64,000 nucleotides of DNA, taken from NCBI GenBank assembly GCA_032358165.1, contig JAALGY010000054.1:1364001-1428000 (forward strand), in the 5' to 3' direction. Both the position numbers and the translations under genes were made by a program. The notes below the pieces were generated by a model that saw only the letters and a program-made list of their open reading frames with translations, did no database searches and had not been told where the DNA came from. The DNA comes from Diplosphaera chodatii (lineage: Eukaryota > Chlorophyta > Trebouxiophyceae > Prasiolales > Stichococcaceae). Positions 12,339-24,526 of the stretch are shown piece after piece. Each line of letters starts with the position of its first letter. Position 1 is the first letter of the stretch.

Positions 12339-13053
12339 CGCACAACTCCAAGATGCTGACCTTTTGCATCCCATATGTATAGCGATGCTTCAGCGTACAT
12401 AGGCGATTGAGCGGCAGCGGCGCACGTCATGTCGCCGCTGCCTGAAAGAGTTAAGCTTGTCGCGCGATCTCCCTAACCGTGACTCTGAGCGCTTGAGAAG
12501 CTGATCTGACTGAGCAATGCTAATGCCAGCACTAAATGAGCATCTGCATGGTTGGCTGGGTTGCTAAATAGTCCCCAGATCGATGCCAACTCGTAAGTTT
12601 TGGTGTCGCAGCAGCAGCCATACACCTCAGAGAGTGCGAGTGTTACGTCAAATTGAAGAGTGGCAAGGAAACAAGAGCAGCAGACACTCAGCAGACTCTG
12701 TAGCTCAGCGAGCTTTGAGCATGGCGGTGGGTGTGGCGGTGCATGACTAATGAAGCAAGTACAACCAGGTGATGCTGGTTGCCACTGCTTATGGAGTGGC
12801 AACGACAGCACATACGCAATAGCCTCAACCTCAACCTCATTCGCAACCTATGCGCTAGGAGGCCTCCGACATCGGCTCCTAGTCCTGATGATGTTGTCTG
12901 CCAGCAACGGAGCGAAATCGGGTCTGCCAGTCAACCACCAGCTACATTGCAGTCATGTCCAATCCGAGTGCATTTGACAATACAGCATCGATAGGAGAGC
13001 AACAGTCAATCAAATGGCAATGCATCATTCTGGTCAAGTTTCAACGCCGGATA
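12339..13053. other. Intergenic region between tandem minus-strand genes
   Basis: This separates the 3' end of the galactosyltransferase gene from the SEN34 start. A 112-codon minus-strand frame at 12473-12811 begins with GTG and shows no domain. It is likely SEN34 promoter plus the neighbour's 3' UTR. Confidence 0.4.
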
Positions 13054-15697
13054 TCAAACTCGTGCCACGTCAGGCAGCCCGCGGCGCCATGCCAGCCACC
13101 CCTGGTAGTCTCCAGGTTGGTAGGTACCTGATGATGGGCGGAGCTTGCAGTCACCTCGAGATGCCGGAATATTTATGCAGTCTGAGGCACATCTGCCCTC
13201 TGCACAGAGGAGACAGGAGCGCGTGTGCTGTACCTGTGGAGCATTGGACGGTCTTAGCGGACCAGAGGCCAGAGATCTCCTGAGCCGCTAGCCCATCCAT
13301 GAGCAGGGGCGCATCGGTATCAAGGTGCTTGACAGCCGTGTCATTCGTGCAGCTGCGCCACGCTGCCTTGAAGGCTGCACACAGCCATGGTCAAGCGCTG
13401 TGCCTGGAGTGGTTGCACTCAATCTGCGGGGTAAACACAACCATCTTCACACCTAGCGATGCCAGATCATTGCGCACCGCCGTTGGTGATTGGGATGTCA
13501 ACAATCTCGTCAGCAAGCAGCCCAACCATGACGTCCTCCCACTGAAGTCCCGGCAGCCAGACTGATACACATACACATCATTGTATTGCACTCTTTTGCA
13601 AACAAGCTGCATGTATTGATGGCCCTCAAATTGGTTGTCAGGCATCGAGACGAGGGTGCAACATGCATGCGAAGAAGCACCTGGCCGCATTGCCGGCTGC
13701 AGGGCAAAGCTGGTCACAAGTGCCACCAAGTCTTGGACGACATCATGCGATAGCACATATGCCCAGCCTGCCAAGTAAGGCTTGCCGCGAGGCACAAGTC
13801 GGTCTGGCAGCTGTTCCTGTGACATATACCACTTTGATTCTGCATATGAGAGCCACATGTATGTCTTTTCTGTGGTCCACACAAAAATCACAACGGAACA
13901 ATGGGCACGGCGCGATGCCTTTGCTGCTGGAGCGTCGCGGCAATGCAATGTACACACCAGGATCGCGTACAGGGTGGAACCCATATTGGTTCTCCATGTA
14001 CCCCAGGTACAGCTTCTTGTGCCAGATGCGGCCAGTAATGGGGTTCTGCAGCACTTGTATCTCCATTCAATGTCACCATACATATGTGCATGGTCATGGC
14101 AGGCTTGTATGCGTGGGAATGCTGCATTCGTGGTACATACCTGCACACTGCGAATGACATGCTGCAACCGGACATAGCAGTCATCGTCAGTCTTCAGCAG
14201 GTGTGTCCACTTGCTCGTCAATCTGGCCATGTATGTCAGGATGTTCACCTGCACGGCACGTAGGGCCGTCAGCACCACTATTGCTGGAACATGCAAGTGC
14301 AGGCGCATCAGGGAGTTTCTCAGGCACTGCAAGCGAGAGACCAACCGTCTTGTTCGGCAGATTCACGTAGGTGTCTGCACCCCGCAGCATCACCAAGTCG
14401 CTGTGCTCCATCAGCTCGTGCTGTGATAGACAACATGTATTTACATATCACCGGCACTCACAGTCTGCACATGCGCCCTGCATGCACTGGCAGCACCTCG
14501 CAGGTTGCAGCAGCAAGCACACTGACAGCACGGCTCGGCAGGCTGGTGCACCTGAAGCAGGGAGTGGGCGTCACTGTATGAATGACTATCACGGACGGCT
14601 GGTGGCTGAGCGAGGAAGAAACGAATGGTAGTCTGAGGCGCTTGCTTGGCGGCCAGCTTTGCCCATGTGCGACGTATGGCATCCCGTCTTTGCTGCGCCT
14701 TGTACGCGTGCACGACAAGAAGCCGCATCAGAGCACATGCCTGTGAAGCTAGGTGAGCATGAGCACTGGCTCTGTACACAATACCTCACAACAATCAGTC
14801 AGCGCCCACCGCTTTCGAGCAGCAGGTGGATGTAATGGCTATGAAGAAGGTGATCGGCAGCTGCTCAACTGACAATGTGTCAAGCCTTGCAAACACCTGA
14901 GCAAAGCCTCAGAGGCTCTCAACAGGTGTCACGCTGATGGACCAGCAGGTGGCTGCACGACATGCCACAGCGCAGCAGCTGAATGGATGGCAAGCCAACT
15001 CACCGGGTCTACTTCTAAACCTGTTGAATGCGGCAAGCTGTCATCAGCATGCCTTGCAGTGTTCATGTGTGTGACAGGTTCCTGCTGCCGCTCTGCTGCT
15101 TGCTGCCACTGCTGTTCGGCGGGCTGCGTCGAAAGCGACAGATCCAATGCTTTGCTGAGAGGCAGCAGCAGGCCTGTGAATGCAAGCTGGCATTTCTGCA
15201 ACATGTTGCTGATAACCTCACAGCCACCAGCCATATTATGCATATGCAGGAACACGTGAGGAGGCTGATGTCACACCTGGAACCGAGAACTCAATCTGCA
15301 ATTCATCAATCTGTGCGCAGCAGGCATCTATTCTTAGCCCATATTCTGTATTGATGCAGGGCAAGCCGCGGCTTGTTATCCTGACATACTGCAGGCAGTA
15401 ACTGCCACTTACCTCGTGCCGCAGTCCAACTGCTGGGGCCATGGCGTTGGCTTGCAAGCAGTGGGCCGGATGCCGGCCCAGGACGGTCGAATGACTGAAG
15501 AGTAACACCTGCAGTCGCATGCCTGTGCCAACAGCCAGCAGCAGCAGCAACACGACTACTAGGCTGCGAAGCCCAGCAGTTCGCCTCACGGCAAGCCATC
15601 GTGCTCGCAGCAGCAGCAGAGTCTGCCGGCAACCTCGCTGCTGCAGCACTTGCGGCGACAGCATGCGGGGCAGCCGGGTGCCGTCAGGCAGTGCCAT
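13054..15697 (-). CDS. GT31-family beta-1,3-galactosyltransferase-like type II membrane protein
   Basis: Golgi-type glycosyltransferase expected to add galactose or N-acetylhexosamine in beta-1,3 linkage. ATG 15697 opens MALPDGTRLPRMLSPQVLQQ; a signal-anchor helix LRSLVVVLLLLLAVGTG follows after about 40 residues and gives type II topology. A coiled stem follows at about 14.95-15.3 kb. The catalytic domain shows RRDAIRRTWAK (about 14650), a Gly-Ala-Asp-Thr-Tyr-Val-Asn-Leu segment (about 14370), the metal-binding motif KTDDDCYVRL (Asp codons about 14180-14188) and AGWAYVLSHDVVQDLV (about 13760). The C-terminal exons (CTAG donor to AFKAAWRSCTNDTAVKHLD, then EGRCASDCINIPASR, then GTYQPGDYQGWLAWRR) join in phase 1 and end at TGA 13054-13056. 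The donor and acceptor sugars cannot be read from sequence. Confidence 0.85.
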
Positions 15698-16162
15698 GTC
15701 AGCCGCCCGGCTGACTACTCCATTGGTCACCTATGAGTCCATGCAGAAAGTCTGGGCAGGGTTGCCGTGCAAGAGCAGTGGTCTGTCCAACGGTCTTGCA
15801 CCACATTCACACGGCGGTTGCTTAGAAACTTGACCTTCAAGTTGACGACGCTGCATCGCGTTTCGTCTTGGGATGGTGCTCAACCGCCCACATGTGCTTG
15901 AGAGTTGAGAAGCCCAGGCAGTCGTTGCACGCGCAACACGCATCGACTCGGAAGATCCGCCGATAAATCTGGACGTGGCGGCGTGACCGCGGCGTGATTA
16001 TTACACTGTGTGGCGAGCCCAGTGTTGCAGCTTGGCGACCATGATCTGTGCTGTCTTGGAGTGACAACGTTTGGCTGCCTTTGATTTACCCCGATGAGCC
16101 ACCGGAAAGTGCTTGTGCAGTGCAAGGATATCGTACTAGGCGATTTTGCAGAGCATCGGTCT
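15698..16162. other. Intergenic region, tandem minus-strand genes
   Basis: About 465 bases between the IGPS-like 3' end and the galactosyltransferase start. Nothing beyond short open frames was seen; the region should contain the galactosyltransferase promoter. Confidence 0.4.
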
Positions 16163-18150
16163 TCACCGGTTACCAGACAGCAGGTCCAGCAGCTCGTCAA
16201 ACACAGCCTGCTGCTCGCTGCACTCGCTATCTTCCTTCAACACCACTGGTATCTGCTCAACATTTTCCTGCACGAAGTCAGCCCTGACGAACAGGCAGTC
16301 GGCGCCAGCCGCCTGCATGCTACGCGCTTCCGCAAAAGTCCTGTGAGCAGACAGGTTTCCTCTGGAAAGCGATATTGGCGTTCCCTGATTTCTTTCACTT
16401 GCTGTAGAGAGCTTGCAGTATGACGTGTGCACATCTTGCACCTGACGCCCACGATGGTCATGTTTCCGAAGGGCTGATCTGTTACCAGTGCCTCTGCAAT
16501 CATGTGATGGCTGTCAGTAGGAAAACACGACGGATGATGCAGCGCCTGTGGATGCCAGGTGACTAGGAGGCAATATATGTACTGCATTGGCGTACCTGCA
16601 ATCTTCAAGGCGATGCTTGGCATGCTGAGTGAGAGTCCGACTGAGAGGTTGACTGCCACAAAGGGCACACCCAGCTGCTCCACCTTGTCCGACTCCTGCT
16701 TATTGACGACCTGCCGACAGGGCAAGACAGTCACAGGGTAGCAAGGTGAGGCTGGTGAGGCGGGTGCGCATATGGTCCTCAGCACGCATGACTGTATGAT
16801 TGCTGCTAAAACAAGCCGAGAGGCTGACCTCGACAGGCGCCTCCAGTCCGAGGGCTGAAGCAAAGCTGCTCAAGACCGCTGCATAGCCAGCAGCACAAGG
16901 ATGAGCTGACTGCTGATGGTTCGCACCAGTGCCTGGGAAGAGTTTGCCCAACACAGTGTCAGCCTTGCCTGGCAACGCATTGGGCAGCACCTGTGCCGTC
17001 GGCGCTGACTGACGTGACGATGCCCAGGACGCCTGAGGCGCCGGCTTCCCGGGCGTCCACGATCTGCAGCGGGTGCAGGATCCAGTCCCGCATCAGCACC
17101 GGCGCGTCCACCGCCTGGCTCACGGCGAACAGGTCCGCAAGACCTGCAGCGCAAGCACCGTCCTCCTCGCATTTGATAGATCACAGGATGCGGCCTGGTG
17201 CTGCGTGACAGCGCAAGTCGGTCGAGTCGAGCACGCTGCCGCCAACTGGTGCTCATTCCAGAGCAAAGTGCACAGCGAGCAATCGACATCTGTCCATGTT
17301 CACCTGAAGGCGTGTCTGCTGAGTCTGTCGGTATGGCAACAGCGTCGGCGCCGGCTGCCAGCACCCGCCGCGCCTCTGCTGCCAGCTCCTGGGGGCTGCT
17401 GATGTTTTTGCCGCGGCGCACCTCTGCAATGATGGCTGACCGTCCATCTTGGGACCTCACGTCCTGCGTGCAGTAGATGAGACATCAGCATCACATTGTC
17501 AGGACAGGGAACAGCAATGGTGTGTGCGCAAAGCGCATGTTTGCTGACAAACCATGCGAGGACACACGCTCAAGGGTACTAAGAAAACCGGAGGGACCCA
17601 CGCTGATGAGGCGCGTCAGCCGGAAGTCGGGCGCTGCACGACGCTCCTCGTTGGCCACCGCCATCTGCAGCTGCTCCTCCAGCGCCTCGTCGCCCAGATC
17701 CTCAATGCGTGTGCGGATCTGCTGCATCTTGCGCCTGCAATGGCGCGCGGACTGACCGTCAGATGTCTGCCACTTTGCATTTGATTTGAGTGATGGCTGC
17801 TCCGAGACACGAAGACGTTGCTCAGAGATACCTGAGCCTCATAGCATGAGCTGTCGGTGCACCTGATGGTTGCGCCCAGCCCGTCGCCGGGTGCGGAAGC
17901 ATCGCTGTCTGCAGCATCGCCGCCTGCAGCGGCGCAGCGCACCCTACGTACTGCCCTGCTGCTCGATACTCTGCGGCAGCACAAGGCGGTTACATCGGCA
18001 GCATGACAACAGGGTGGGGGTTACACCACCCATTTGCCTGGAGGTGCGCACCGCTTGGCTCTGTGAGCAGCCGCAGGTGGGATGCATCTGCGTCGCGCAG
18101 CAGCCGCTGAAGCCGCTATCTGAGCATGTCCGCATTGCTTGCAGATGCAT
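16163..18150 (-). CDS. IGPS-like TIM-barrel protein, probably plastid-targeted, catalytic lysines replaced
   Basis: Related to indole-3-glycerol phosphate synthase (tryptophan pathway). Exons from high to low: Arg/Ser/Ala-rich putative transit region (below about 18.0 kb; no ATG in the longest frame, so the first exon is uncertain and 18150 is an outer estimate); TRIEDLGDEALEEQLQMAV (about 17.6-17.7); SAIIAEVRRGKNISSPQELA with ARRVLAAGADAVAIPTDSAD (about 17.3-17.46); LADLFAVSQAVDAPVLMRDW and REAGASGVLGIVTSV (about 16.99-17.15); VVNKQESDKVEQLGVPFVAV (about 16.6-16.72); TDQPFGNMTIVGV (about 16.45-16.5); and SMQAAGADCLFVRADF to the stop at 16163. Canonical IGPS has Glu-x-Lys in AEVKR and Lys in LRKDF; here these are EVR and MRDW, so both catalytic lysines are Arg. 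A non-canonical role is likely. Comparable IGPS-like barrels exist in plants. Confidence 0.75.
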
Positions 18151-18693
18151 GCTGCCATGTCTGTGCTGATTGCTGGGTCGTCCCGCCAGGCGCAGGATGC
18201 AACGGCGACCGGGCCACTAAGTTATCATCCGTGAGTAGAGCAATTGATCTGACGCTGCAGCGTACTGGTTGCGACTGGTAGGTCTTGGCGTGCAACGCGT
18301 TTGTGAGACGTTGGCTCGCAGCATGATGTCGCACTGCATGGGATGCCCACTGCAAGTCATGCAGTCCCCACTTCTGACCTCAAACCGCAATTTGCGCTGG
18401 CCGGAGGATACACGATCTTCACGCCAGCTGCTCGGAGGTCTCACTTCGCTTGCTTTGCAAATGGCAGACAGGCTGACGCCGAAGTGCCGGTGTGCATCAT
18501 AAGGGATTGTACAATCCAACATCGACAACACCTCTGCTGCGACGCCAAGGTGATCGGAGGCCTCGAATGCGACATGCTTGCGTCATCATATATGCAGCTG
18601 GCATGGCAAGGGCATGACGGCACGTCATGTCGTGTGCGGTTTCAGTGCTTGATGCGTGTGCGCATGACAAAGTGCGCAGGGACAACAGCTCGC
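18151..18693. other. Divergent intergenic region
   Basis: This lies between the uncertain 5' end of the IGPS-like gene (-) and the two-pass membrane protein (+). No convincing exon is present. It probably holds both promoters and perhaps the missing first exon of the minus-strand gene. Confidence 0.4.
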
Positions 18694-19334
18694 ATGGCGA
18701 CAGCTGCGGCAGCAGATGGTCAAAGGAGACGAGTGACGGGTATTGGCTCAGGCAGAGCCGGTGCACCTGTGAATTGGGACAAAGAGAAGCGAAAGTATGT
18801 TGCGGCTCCTTTTTTGACTGACATTGCACCCAACATCCTCCCGTCAACAGCTGAGTATTATTGCTGTAAAGCAGGCAGTCCTCACGAATCAAATGTGTCC
18901 ACCTGGCTGATTCCGGTTGGCACAGGAAGCAGCTGGTACAGTTCACTGGTCTCGGCCTCACCGTGTGCTTTGGCGGCCTGGCCGCACTGGGCCGCGTCAG
19001 TGACACGCTGCAGCCCAGCAGCCAGTATCGGCGGCTGCTCGGGCCGCTGGCAGCTTTCTGGTGTGTCGCAATGCTGCTTGCGGCTTCGGTCATGCCCATG
19101 CCCAATCTGCCCGACTCGTTCGACAGGGAGCCTGAACCCGTGCTTTCTGCCTTTCGTAGGGTGGCCCTAGTCTTACGCGTGCTTTGGAGCTTCGTGTGGT
19201 TTCCAGCCAAACCAGCGGCAAACGGTGTCGGCGCTGCAGCCGGTGGCAACGGCAGCACAGCCGTCAGCGGCGGCGAGGGGGGCGCAGCAGGGCCAGTTGC
19301 CACACAGCGGAGGCGGCGCGTGCAGCAAGCATAG
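18694..19334 (+). CDS. Small two-pass membrane protein of unknown function
   Basis: Two exons, 18694-18794 and 18926-19334, join in phase 2 through a 131-base GT-AG intron (NWDKEKRK to KQLVQFTGLGLTVCFGG). The product is about 169 residues. It has a short basic N-terminus, a hydrophobic segment FTGLGLTVCFGGLAALGRV, a second one LLGPLAAFWCVAMLLAASVM, then a possible amphipathic third segment (LVLRVLWSFVWFP) and a Gly/Ala-rich tail ending in RRRRVQQA. Initiation could also be at an upstream in-frame ATG (18664). A TGTAA element, the usual green-algal polyadenylation signal, lies about a dozen bases after the stop. No family is recognised. Confidence 0.65.
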
Positions 19335-19344
19335 CAGGGGGATT

Positions 19345-19351
19345 GTGTAAA
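19345..19351 (+). terminator. Putative TGTAA polyadenylation signal
   Basis: TGTAAA follows the TAG of the two-pass membrane protein gene by about a dozen bases. TGTAA is the known poly(A) signal of chlorophyte algae. It is closer to the stop than usual, so confidence is moderate. Confidence 0.4.
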
Positions 19352-19501
19352 CTGTCAGCTCGATCGTTTTATAAATTCTGAAGACCAGCTCAACGTCCGC
19401 ATGCGCTCATCAGGCGACAGCCCCTTGACGGCAGTGGTCATCTTGTAGCATGTACACCGCCCAGCAGCACAGACATCATTAGTTGCGTGATCTTTTTATA
19501 C

Positions 19502-19997
19502 TCAGGCTGCCTTGGTGTCTGTTGCGTGCACGACGACCATGAAGTAGTTCGTCTGGTCCTCGGGAACCACAATCATGATCTCGTGTTTCGTTGTCCGTAG
19601 CCTGACATGCTGCAGCTCGTCTGGCACCGCGCCTGCACATGCAGCACCTGGCTGCTTGACGCACATCAACAGAGCTGATAACTGATGGATAGGTAGGGTC
19701 AGCGGGCAAGACTGGATTATTGGCGGTAGATCAGGCCCCACCAGCGTCAGCTCTCTTCTGATCGTCCTGCTGGGCTGCGTCGCTGCCGTATGTGGCATGT
19801 GACAACTGTTTCACCGCGCGCCGAGCCACCTGGCTGACGTTGAGCGCGAGGGCAGCATACTGAAGTGCGACCTGCGGCTCAAATGTTGTGCGGATCGGAA
19901 TGCCGTCTGTGGTGCAGACCAGTAGTCCAAGTACGCCCGGCACGCTGCTGAGCCGCTTGAACGTCTCATCAAGCAGTTTCAGGTTGGCTGCTGCCAT
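19502..19997 (-). CDS. DYNLRB: Dynein light chain, roadblock/LC7 type
   Basis: Light chain that dimerises on dynein intermediate chains in cytoplasmic, axonemal or IFT dynein. Two exons, 19997-19742 and 19632-19502, join in phase 1 (KRADA to GAVPDELQ). Exon 1 starts MAAANLKLLDETFKRLSSVP and contains the family signature GVLGLLVCTTDGIPIRTTF followed by YAALALNVSQVARRAV. Exon 2 carries the last strands: HVRLRTTKHEIMIVVPEDQT and then YFMVVVHA. The predicted 128 residues exceed the usual 95-110. The extra residues (SHATYGSDAAQQDDQKRADA) sit at the exon junction, so the donor might lie upstream of the one chosen. Confidence 0.85.
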
Positions 19998-20544
19998 GGC
20001 GATCGGTGTCGTTGCTTGACTATGTCCTGCACGCAGTATATGAACACAGCGCGACGTTGATCGGGCTGTTATCAGCAGGCGATGTCGGAGCGATGGGGCG
20101 CGCAGCATATCGCTCAAGGGTGGCTTTCCCGTTGACAAGCCTGCTGAAAAAGTGTGCATGCGCTTACGTCCAGTGATATACCTCAATTTAATAGCCTTTG
20201 ACTTACGAGGCCACAGCTCGAATGTTACACCCTGAGCCTTTTCCTGAGGGTTGACGAAGTTGCCCTCATGTATGTACAATGTGCACAGACCACCGCCACC
20301 AGACTCACTCCCAACCAAGCGCCCGCAACATCACAGCAATCAAAGGTGCTAGATGGACATATGAATTTGTGTGCAGATCAAAATGAACGGAAGTGTGCCT
20401 AGTCACTCCCGGACGCACTGACACTGTGCAGCACGCCATCAGTGGACCGCTGCATGCTGCAATGTGCAGTTCTGCCTCATAGACTCTGACTCGCGCAGCC
20501 GACCAGACAGCAACCGTGCTTTGGCGTCCTGGCAGCGTGTCATA
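19998..20544. other. Intergenic region upstream of the roadblock gene
   Basis: An open minus-strand frame at 20050-20318 is continuous with the roadblock gene but has no confident upstream ATG. It may be 5' UTR or upstream intron. The 3' UTR of the neighbouring plastid-protein gene also falls here. Nothing else was recognised. Confidence 0.4.
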
Positions 20545-23500
20545 TCATTCCTCTGACCGCGTAGCGGCATTGAGCTGCTTGGTGCCGGAGCCATTGCCGT
20601 TGCCGTTGACCGTGGCGATTGTGCCGTTGACCAGCAGGGCGGTGTCCTTGCGGGGGCGGTACCCCAGCTGCAAAGCACAGGGTGCCGTTGGGTCTCACGT
20701 CACAATTCCATCTTTGACACATTGCAGACTCTGGGCAGTCCAGACAGAAGAGCGTGCCATTCGGTCCCGTGCCACATGAAATTGCACATATGATGAGGAA
20801 GAGCGCACCAGGTGGTTGGCCTTGATCTCATCAGAGACATGCCGCGGCACCAGTTCTGGCAACCCAAACAGGAATGTCAGGCCCATAGCAGAGCAGCAGC
20901 AACTGTGCACCAGAGACATGATAAGACAGCTTCACGCCCGAGTACGCATTGCATTGATGCCTCACCCTCCCACAGCGAGGTGCCCATACGGATGCTCTCC
21001 GTGACGGCCTTGCTGACGTCGCCGTGCATCAGCAGCTCCCTGCATGGTCACCACTCACAGCAGTCGATATGGAGCACAGGCAGTGGACATCGGAAGTTGA
21101 TGCAGCGCCGAGTGAGCAGAAGGTGTGCAATGACCAACGCACTTGTTGTAGGTGGTGATGGCGACCAGGGTGCCGCGGTCGCGGATGTACTCAAACAGCT
21201 TCTGCACTTGTGGCGCCACCACCACGGTGTCCACCGTCTCCAGCTCCCCGGTCTGCCGAGGGTGCAAACGAGGACAGACTCAGCATGTGAGGCAAACGCA
21301 TTGTGCCGTCCACTGGGGCGCTGGACTGACAAGTCACCCTCAGTCTGCGTCTGCAGGCGTGAAACAAGAAGGAAGGTTGGCACCTTCTCGTTGATGGTCG
21401 GATACACGTAGACCTTCAGGTCGAACTTGAGCAGGCGCCCAAAGCCCTCCAGAATGCCGCCATCCAGGTCTGCATAGTGCCGCTCGGAAAACAGCTCCTG
21501 TACCATGTGCGTGAATCTTGTCCCATCTCATCAGTGTGCCAGTGCCTTGACGATGATGTTGGCCTGTACATGATGTTCGTCTGCACATGGAGACAGCACT
21601 CACTCTGAGGGACGGGACGCCCATCGCAATGACGATGGACTGGTCGGTGTGCGTCGAGATGTAGCTGGCCAGCTTGAAGTACCGCCGGAAGTTGGACAGC
21701 AGCACAGTGTACCTGCAAGATAGTGGCGGCTATGTTTGGATGTGCTTGCAATTGTTGAGTGTCGGTTGCTGCACATCGTGGCACCGCCGGCAGCCTGCTG
21801 GTTCAAAGGGACGTGCAACAGTGGCACGCACCCCATCGTTGACAGCGCATCAATGCGCTGGATGAAGGCGTCCATCTGGATGCCCTTGTCAGAGGTCCAG
21901 TCCAGGAGGTCGCCGCCCTGCGTCACACCAAAGAGTGCAGGAGTTTATCCAGAACAGCTGGAAGGTAGACCGGTGCTTCTCAGCCTTACATCTAGAGCAG
22001 GAAGTCTGCTGGGCCCACACCTCCATCATGTCGCGCGTTGTCATCTCCAACAGGACCAGCGTATCATCTCGGAACACGCACTCGTCGTATGTGTCAGACA
22101 CCTGCTGGGCACATGTTGAAATGCTTGCCGCGCATGGTGACGCTGCATCTACAGGATCACAGTGCCCGCTCCTAAGCACATATGAAGCCTATCTACCCTG
22201 CAAACAGTGAAGCCAATGGGCAAGGGTGCGCACATTGTCCACGGACACCTCGCCCTCTGGCTCGCAGAAGAACTGCGCTGCCGCACCCTGCAGCATGTCG
22301 TTGTGCAGCAGGGTGAAGGGCCGGAAGCGGCCGCGCACCATCATCACGTTCTTCTTGTACCTGCGAAATGCTGGGAGCCTGAGCTCAGCCCTGCAGACAA
22401 GGCAGGTGGTGCGGCTGCGGCGTGCTGCCAATGCAAGGCAGGCAATGACATCAAGTCATGAAGCTGGGGAGTGCATGCTCACAGCGTCTCCTGGGGGATG
22501 AGCATCGACCCTGCAACATGCTTTGCAACTATCAGCCAAGGCGCATGTACAGCCAATTCGAGGGAAGCTACTGCTGCTTCACAGTCCATCATGCTCTTTG
22601 AAAAATATCAGTTACGACCATGCGGATGCTTACCCTGCGGCGAGAAGAGTGCCGCATCGCACAGCCCCTTCTGAACCAGCGTCAGCGCTGCAAACCGGTT
22701 GTCCACGTGCTCAAAAATGGGCCCGCTGAAGTCCACAAGGTCCACCTGCCACAGGGCAAATGTAGTGCGTGTACAGATGTCAGTGCCACAGGATGCAGGG
22801 CAGTTGCCGCTACAGACACCAAACTGCCATGTAACTGTCATGCTGTAAAGTAGGTACCAACAGCAGCAGACTGCATCATTCAGGAGTGCGAAGCGTACCT
22901 CGACACGTGCGCGGCTGAGGTCGTCCATGAGGCTGGACACAATGGCATAGTGGTCTCCACCCTTTGTCAGCGCGCTGTGGATCAGGTTGACCCCCAAAAT
23001 ACCCAGAGCCTCGGCCTGACATCATGCACAGCCGATGTCCAGGTGGCCGGTGCAGCACGCAGTCAGCTTCCGAATTGCAGCTAGGTAACAAGCGGATGCA
23101 CAGTGAGATACAGTCTGAACACAGTGCAGTGTCACCTGAGCCTGAGCCGTGTTCTCAAGCATGCGTGTATGAATCAGGATCTGGCTAGGCTCCGTCCTGC
23201 GAGTTTGGAGGATGCACCATCGCACTGGACATGATCAAACTCGAAACAGCACAACAACAACAAGCAGCCCTGGGGCAGCTCCCGACTTACTGTGGCTTAG
23301 CCTGGTACTTGATGCCCTGGGGTAACCAAAAAAACATGTGATTCAGGCGTGAAAACATGGAAAATTTATGACAGCCAGCGACGTACAGCATCAAGTCAAC
23401 GCCAGTTCCACGCACCAGCCAGCCATGGCACTCGTTGTCACGGTTGTAAGCTTTTGCAACGACCTGCAGGGCAGCACATCTGTACTGACCGAAGATTCGA

Positions 23501-24526
23501 AGACTCTTGCATAGCAAGCAACACATTGTGCACGTGCGTGGTGGTAGGGTGTTGTTCATGAGTGCTGCGAGACAGTCTGCAGTCATCTACCATGCTCCCA
23601 CCGTGTCAGCAAATGCAAAGAATGCGGTGTTCTGCCCCTTCTCCTTCCTCAATGTCAAGTTGCATTGCAGATACTGCACGATGCATCCAATGTCAGCTTC
23701 ATCAGCTCAACCTGTCAACACGATGTCAGCCTTCTGTGGCCAAACAACTTGAAGCACTGGCTCGAGCCCAGATATGCCTACCTCGTAGTCAAGCATTGCC
23801 TCCAATCGCTCCCTTGTCACGTACCTACATATAGATGCCTCGGCATGTGAAGCGGCTTGCTTATGCTCATGTCACCTTGGACGATTTTGATGGACACCAT
23901 TTTCATGGATACCGTTCGGTGGCCGTCTACGCACCTCGCACACGCCCCATACATCGAGTCGCTGATACTCATGTCGTAAGCTGAGATTGACTTGGCAATG
24001 GTGCCTGCCGCTCCGCCCACCCTGCATAATGGCCGCTAGCCTGAGTGGCCCCAAGCTGGAGGCAGGCCCCCATGTGGGTGCACAACAGTCGGTGCAGTCC
24101 AACGTATTGCAGTGACCTCGTCCGGTGAACACACCAAAGTCGGATACGCCGCATGCATGACCCAAACCCTCACCGGAAGAACCAGCGTGCAACCTCCTGG
24201 CCGGCGCCAATCTCGGCAAAGCTGCCGTAGTTCTGAGGGTCCAGGTTGATGCCGAGCGCCTTGCCGGCGGTCTTGCTGTACGTCTGCTCCATAGGCTGCT
24301 GCAGCGGGGCTGCGGCTCGGCATTGCAGCCTCTGGCCGCTGCGGGTCGAGCATGCCGCGTGGCTTGCATGCAGACCAGCTGTGCGGTTGCCGAGAAATGA
24401 GGACGCTTTCAGTGTGCGCTTCTGGTGCTGGGCTGCACCGGGACGCTGGGGCACTGCGGGCCAGCATGTGCTGCTGGCATGCCCCGAGCAGGCCCTCGGA
24501 TGTGGCGTCGACTGCAGCGCCTTCAT
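20545..24526 (-). CDS. Plastid-targeted conserved protein of unknown function, cyanobacterial-type
   Basis: About 13 exons. ATG 24526 opens MKALQSTPHPRACSGHASS, an Ala/Ser/Arg-rich presequence of about 78 residues typical of chloroplast transit peptides. It runs directly into YGSFAEIGAGQEVARWFFR (about 24170-24240). Further exons encode VGGAAGTIAKSISAYDMSIS (about 23960), KAYNRDNECHGW (about 23450), ILIHTRMLENTAQAQ (about 23170), LGVNLIHSALTKGGDHYAI with SSLMDDLSRARVEV (about 22900-23000), VDLVDFSGPIFEHVDNRF (about 22720), KKNVMMVRGRFRPFTLLHND (about 22330), DTLVLLEMTTRDMMEVW (about 22040), FRRYFKLASYISTHTDQS (about 21660) and ILEGFGRLLKFDLKVYVYP (about 21430). The stop is at 20545-20547 after a Gly/Asn-rich tail. 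From memory, close relatives occur in cyanobacteria and other bacteria under unreliable names; I cannot assign an activity. Splice borders are approximate. Confidence 0.75.
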
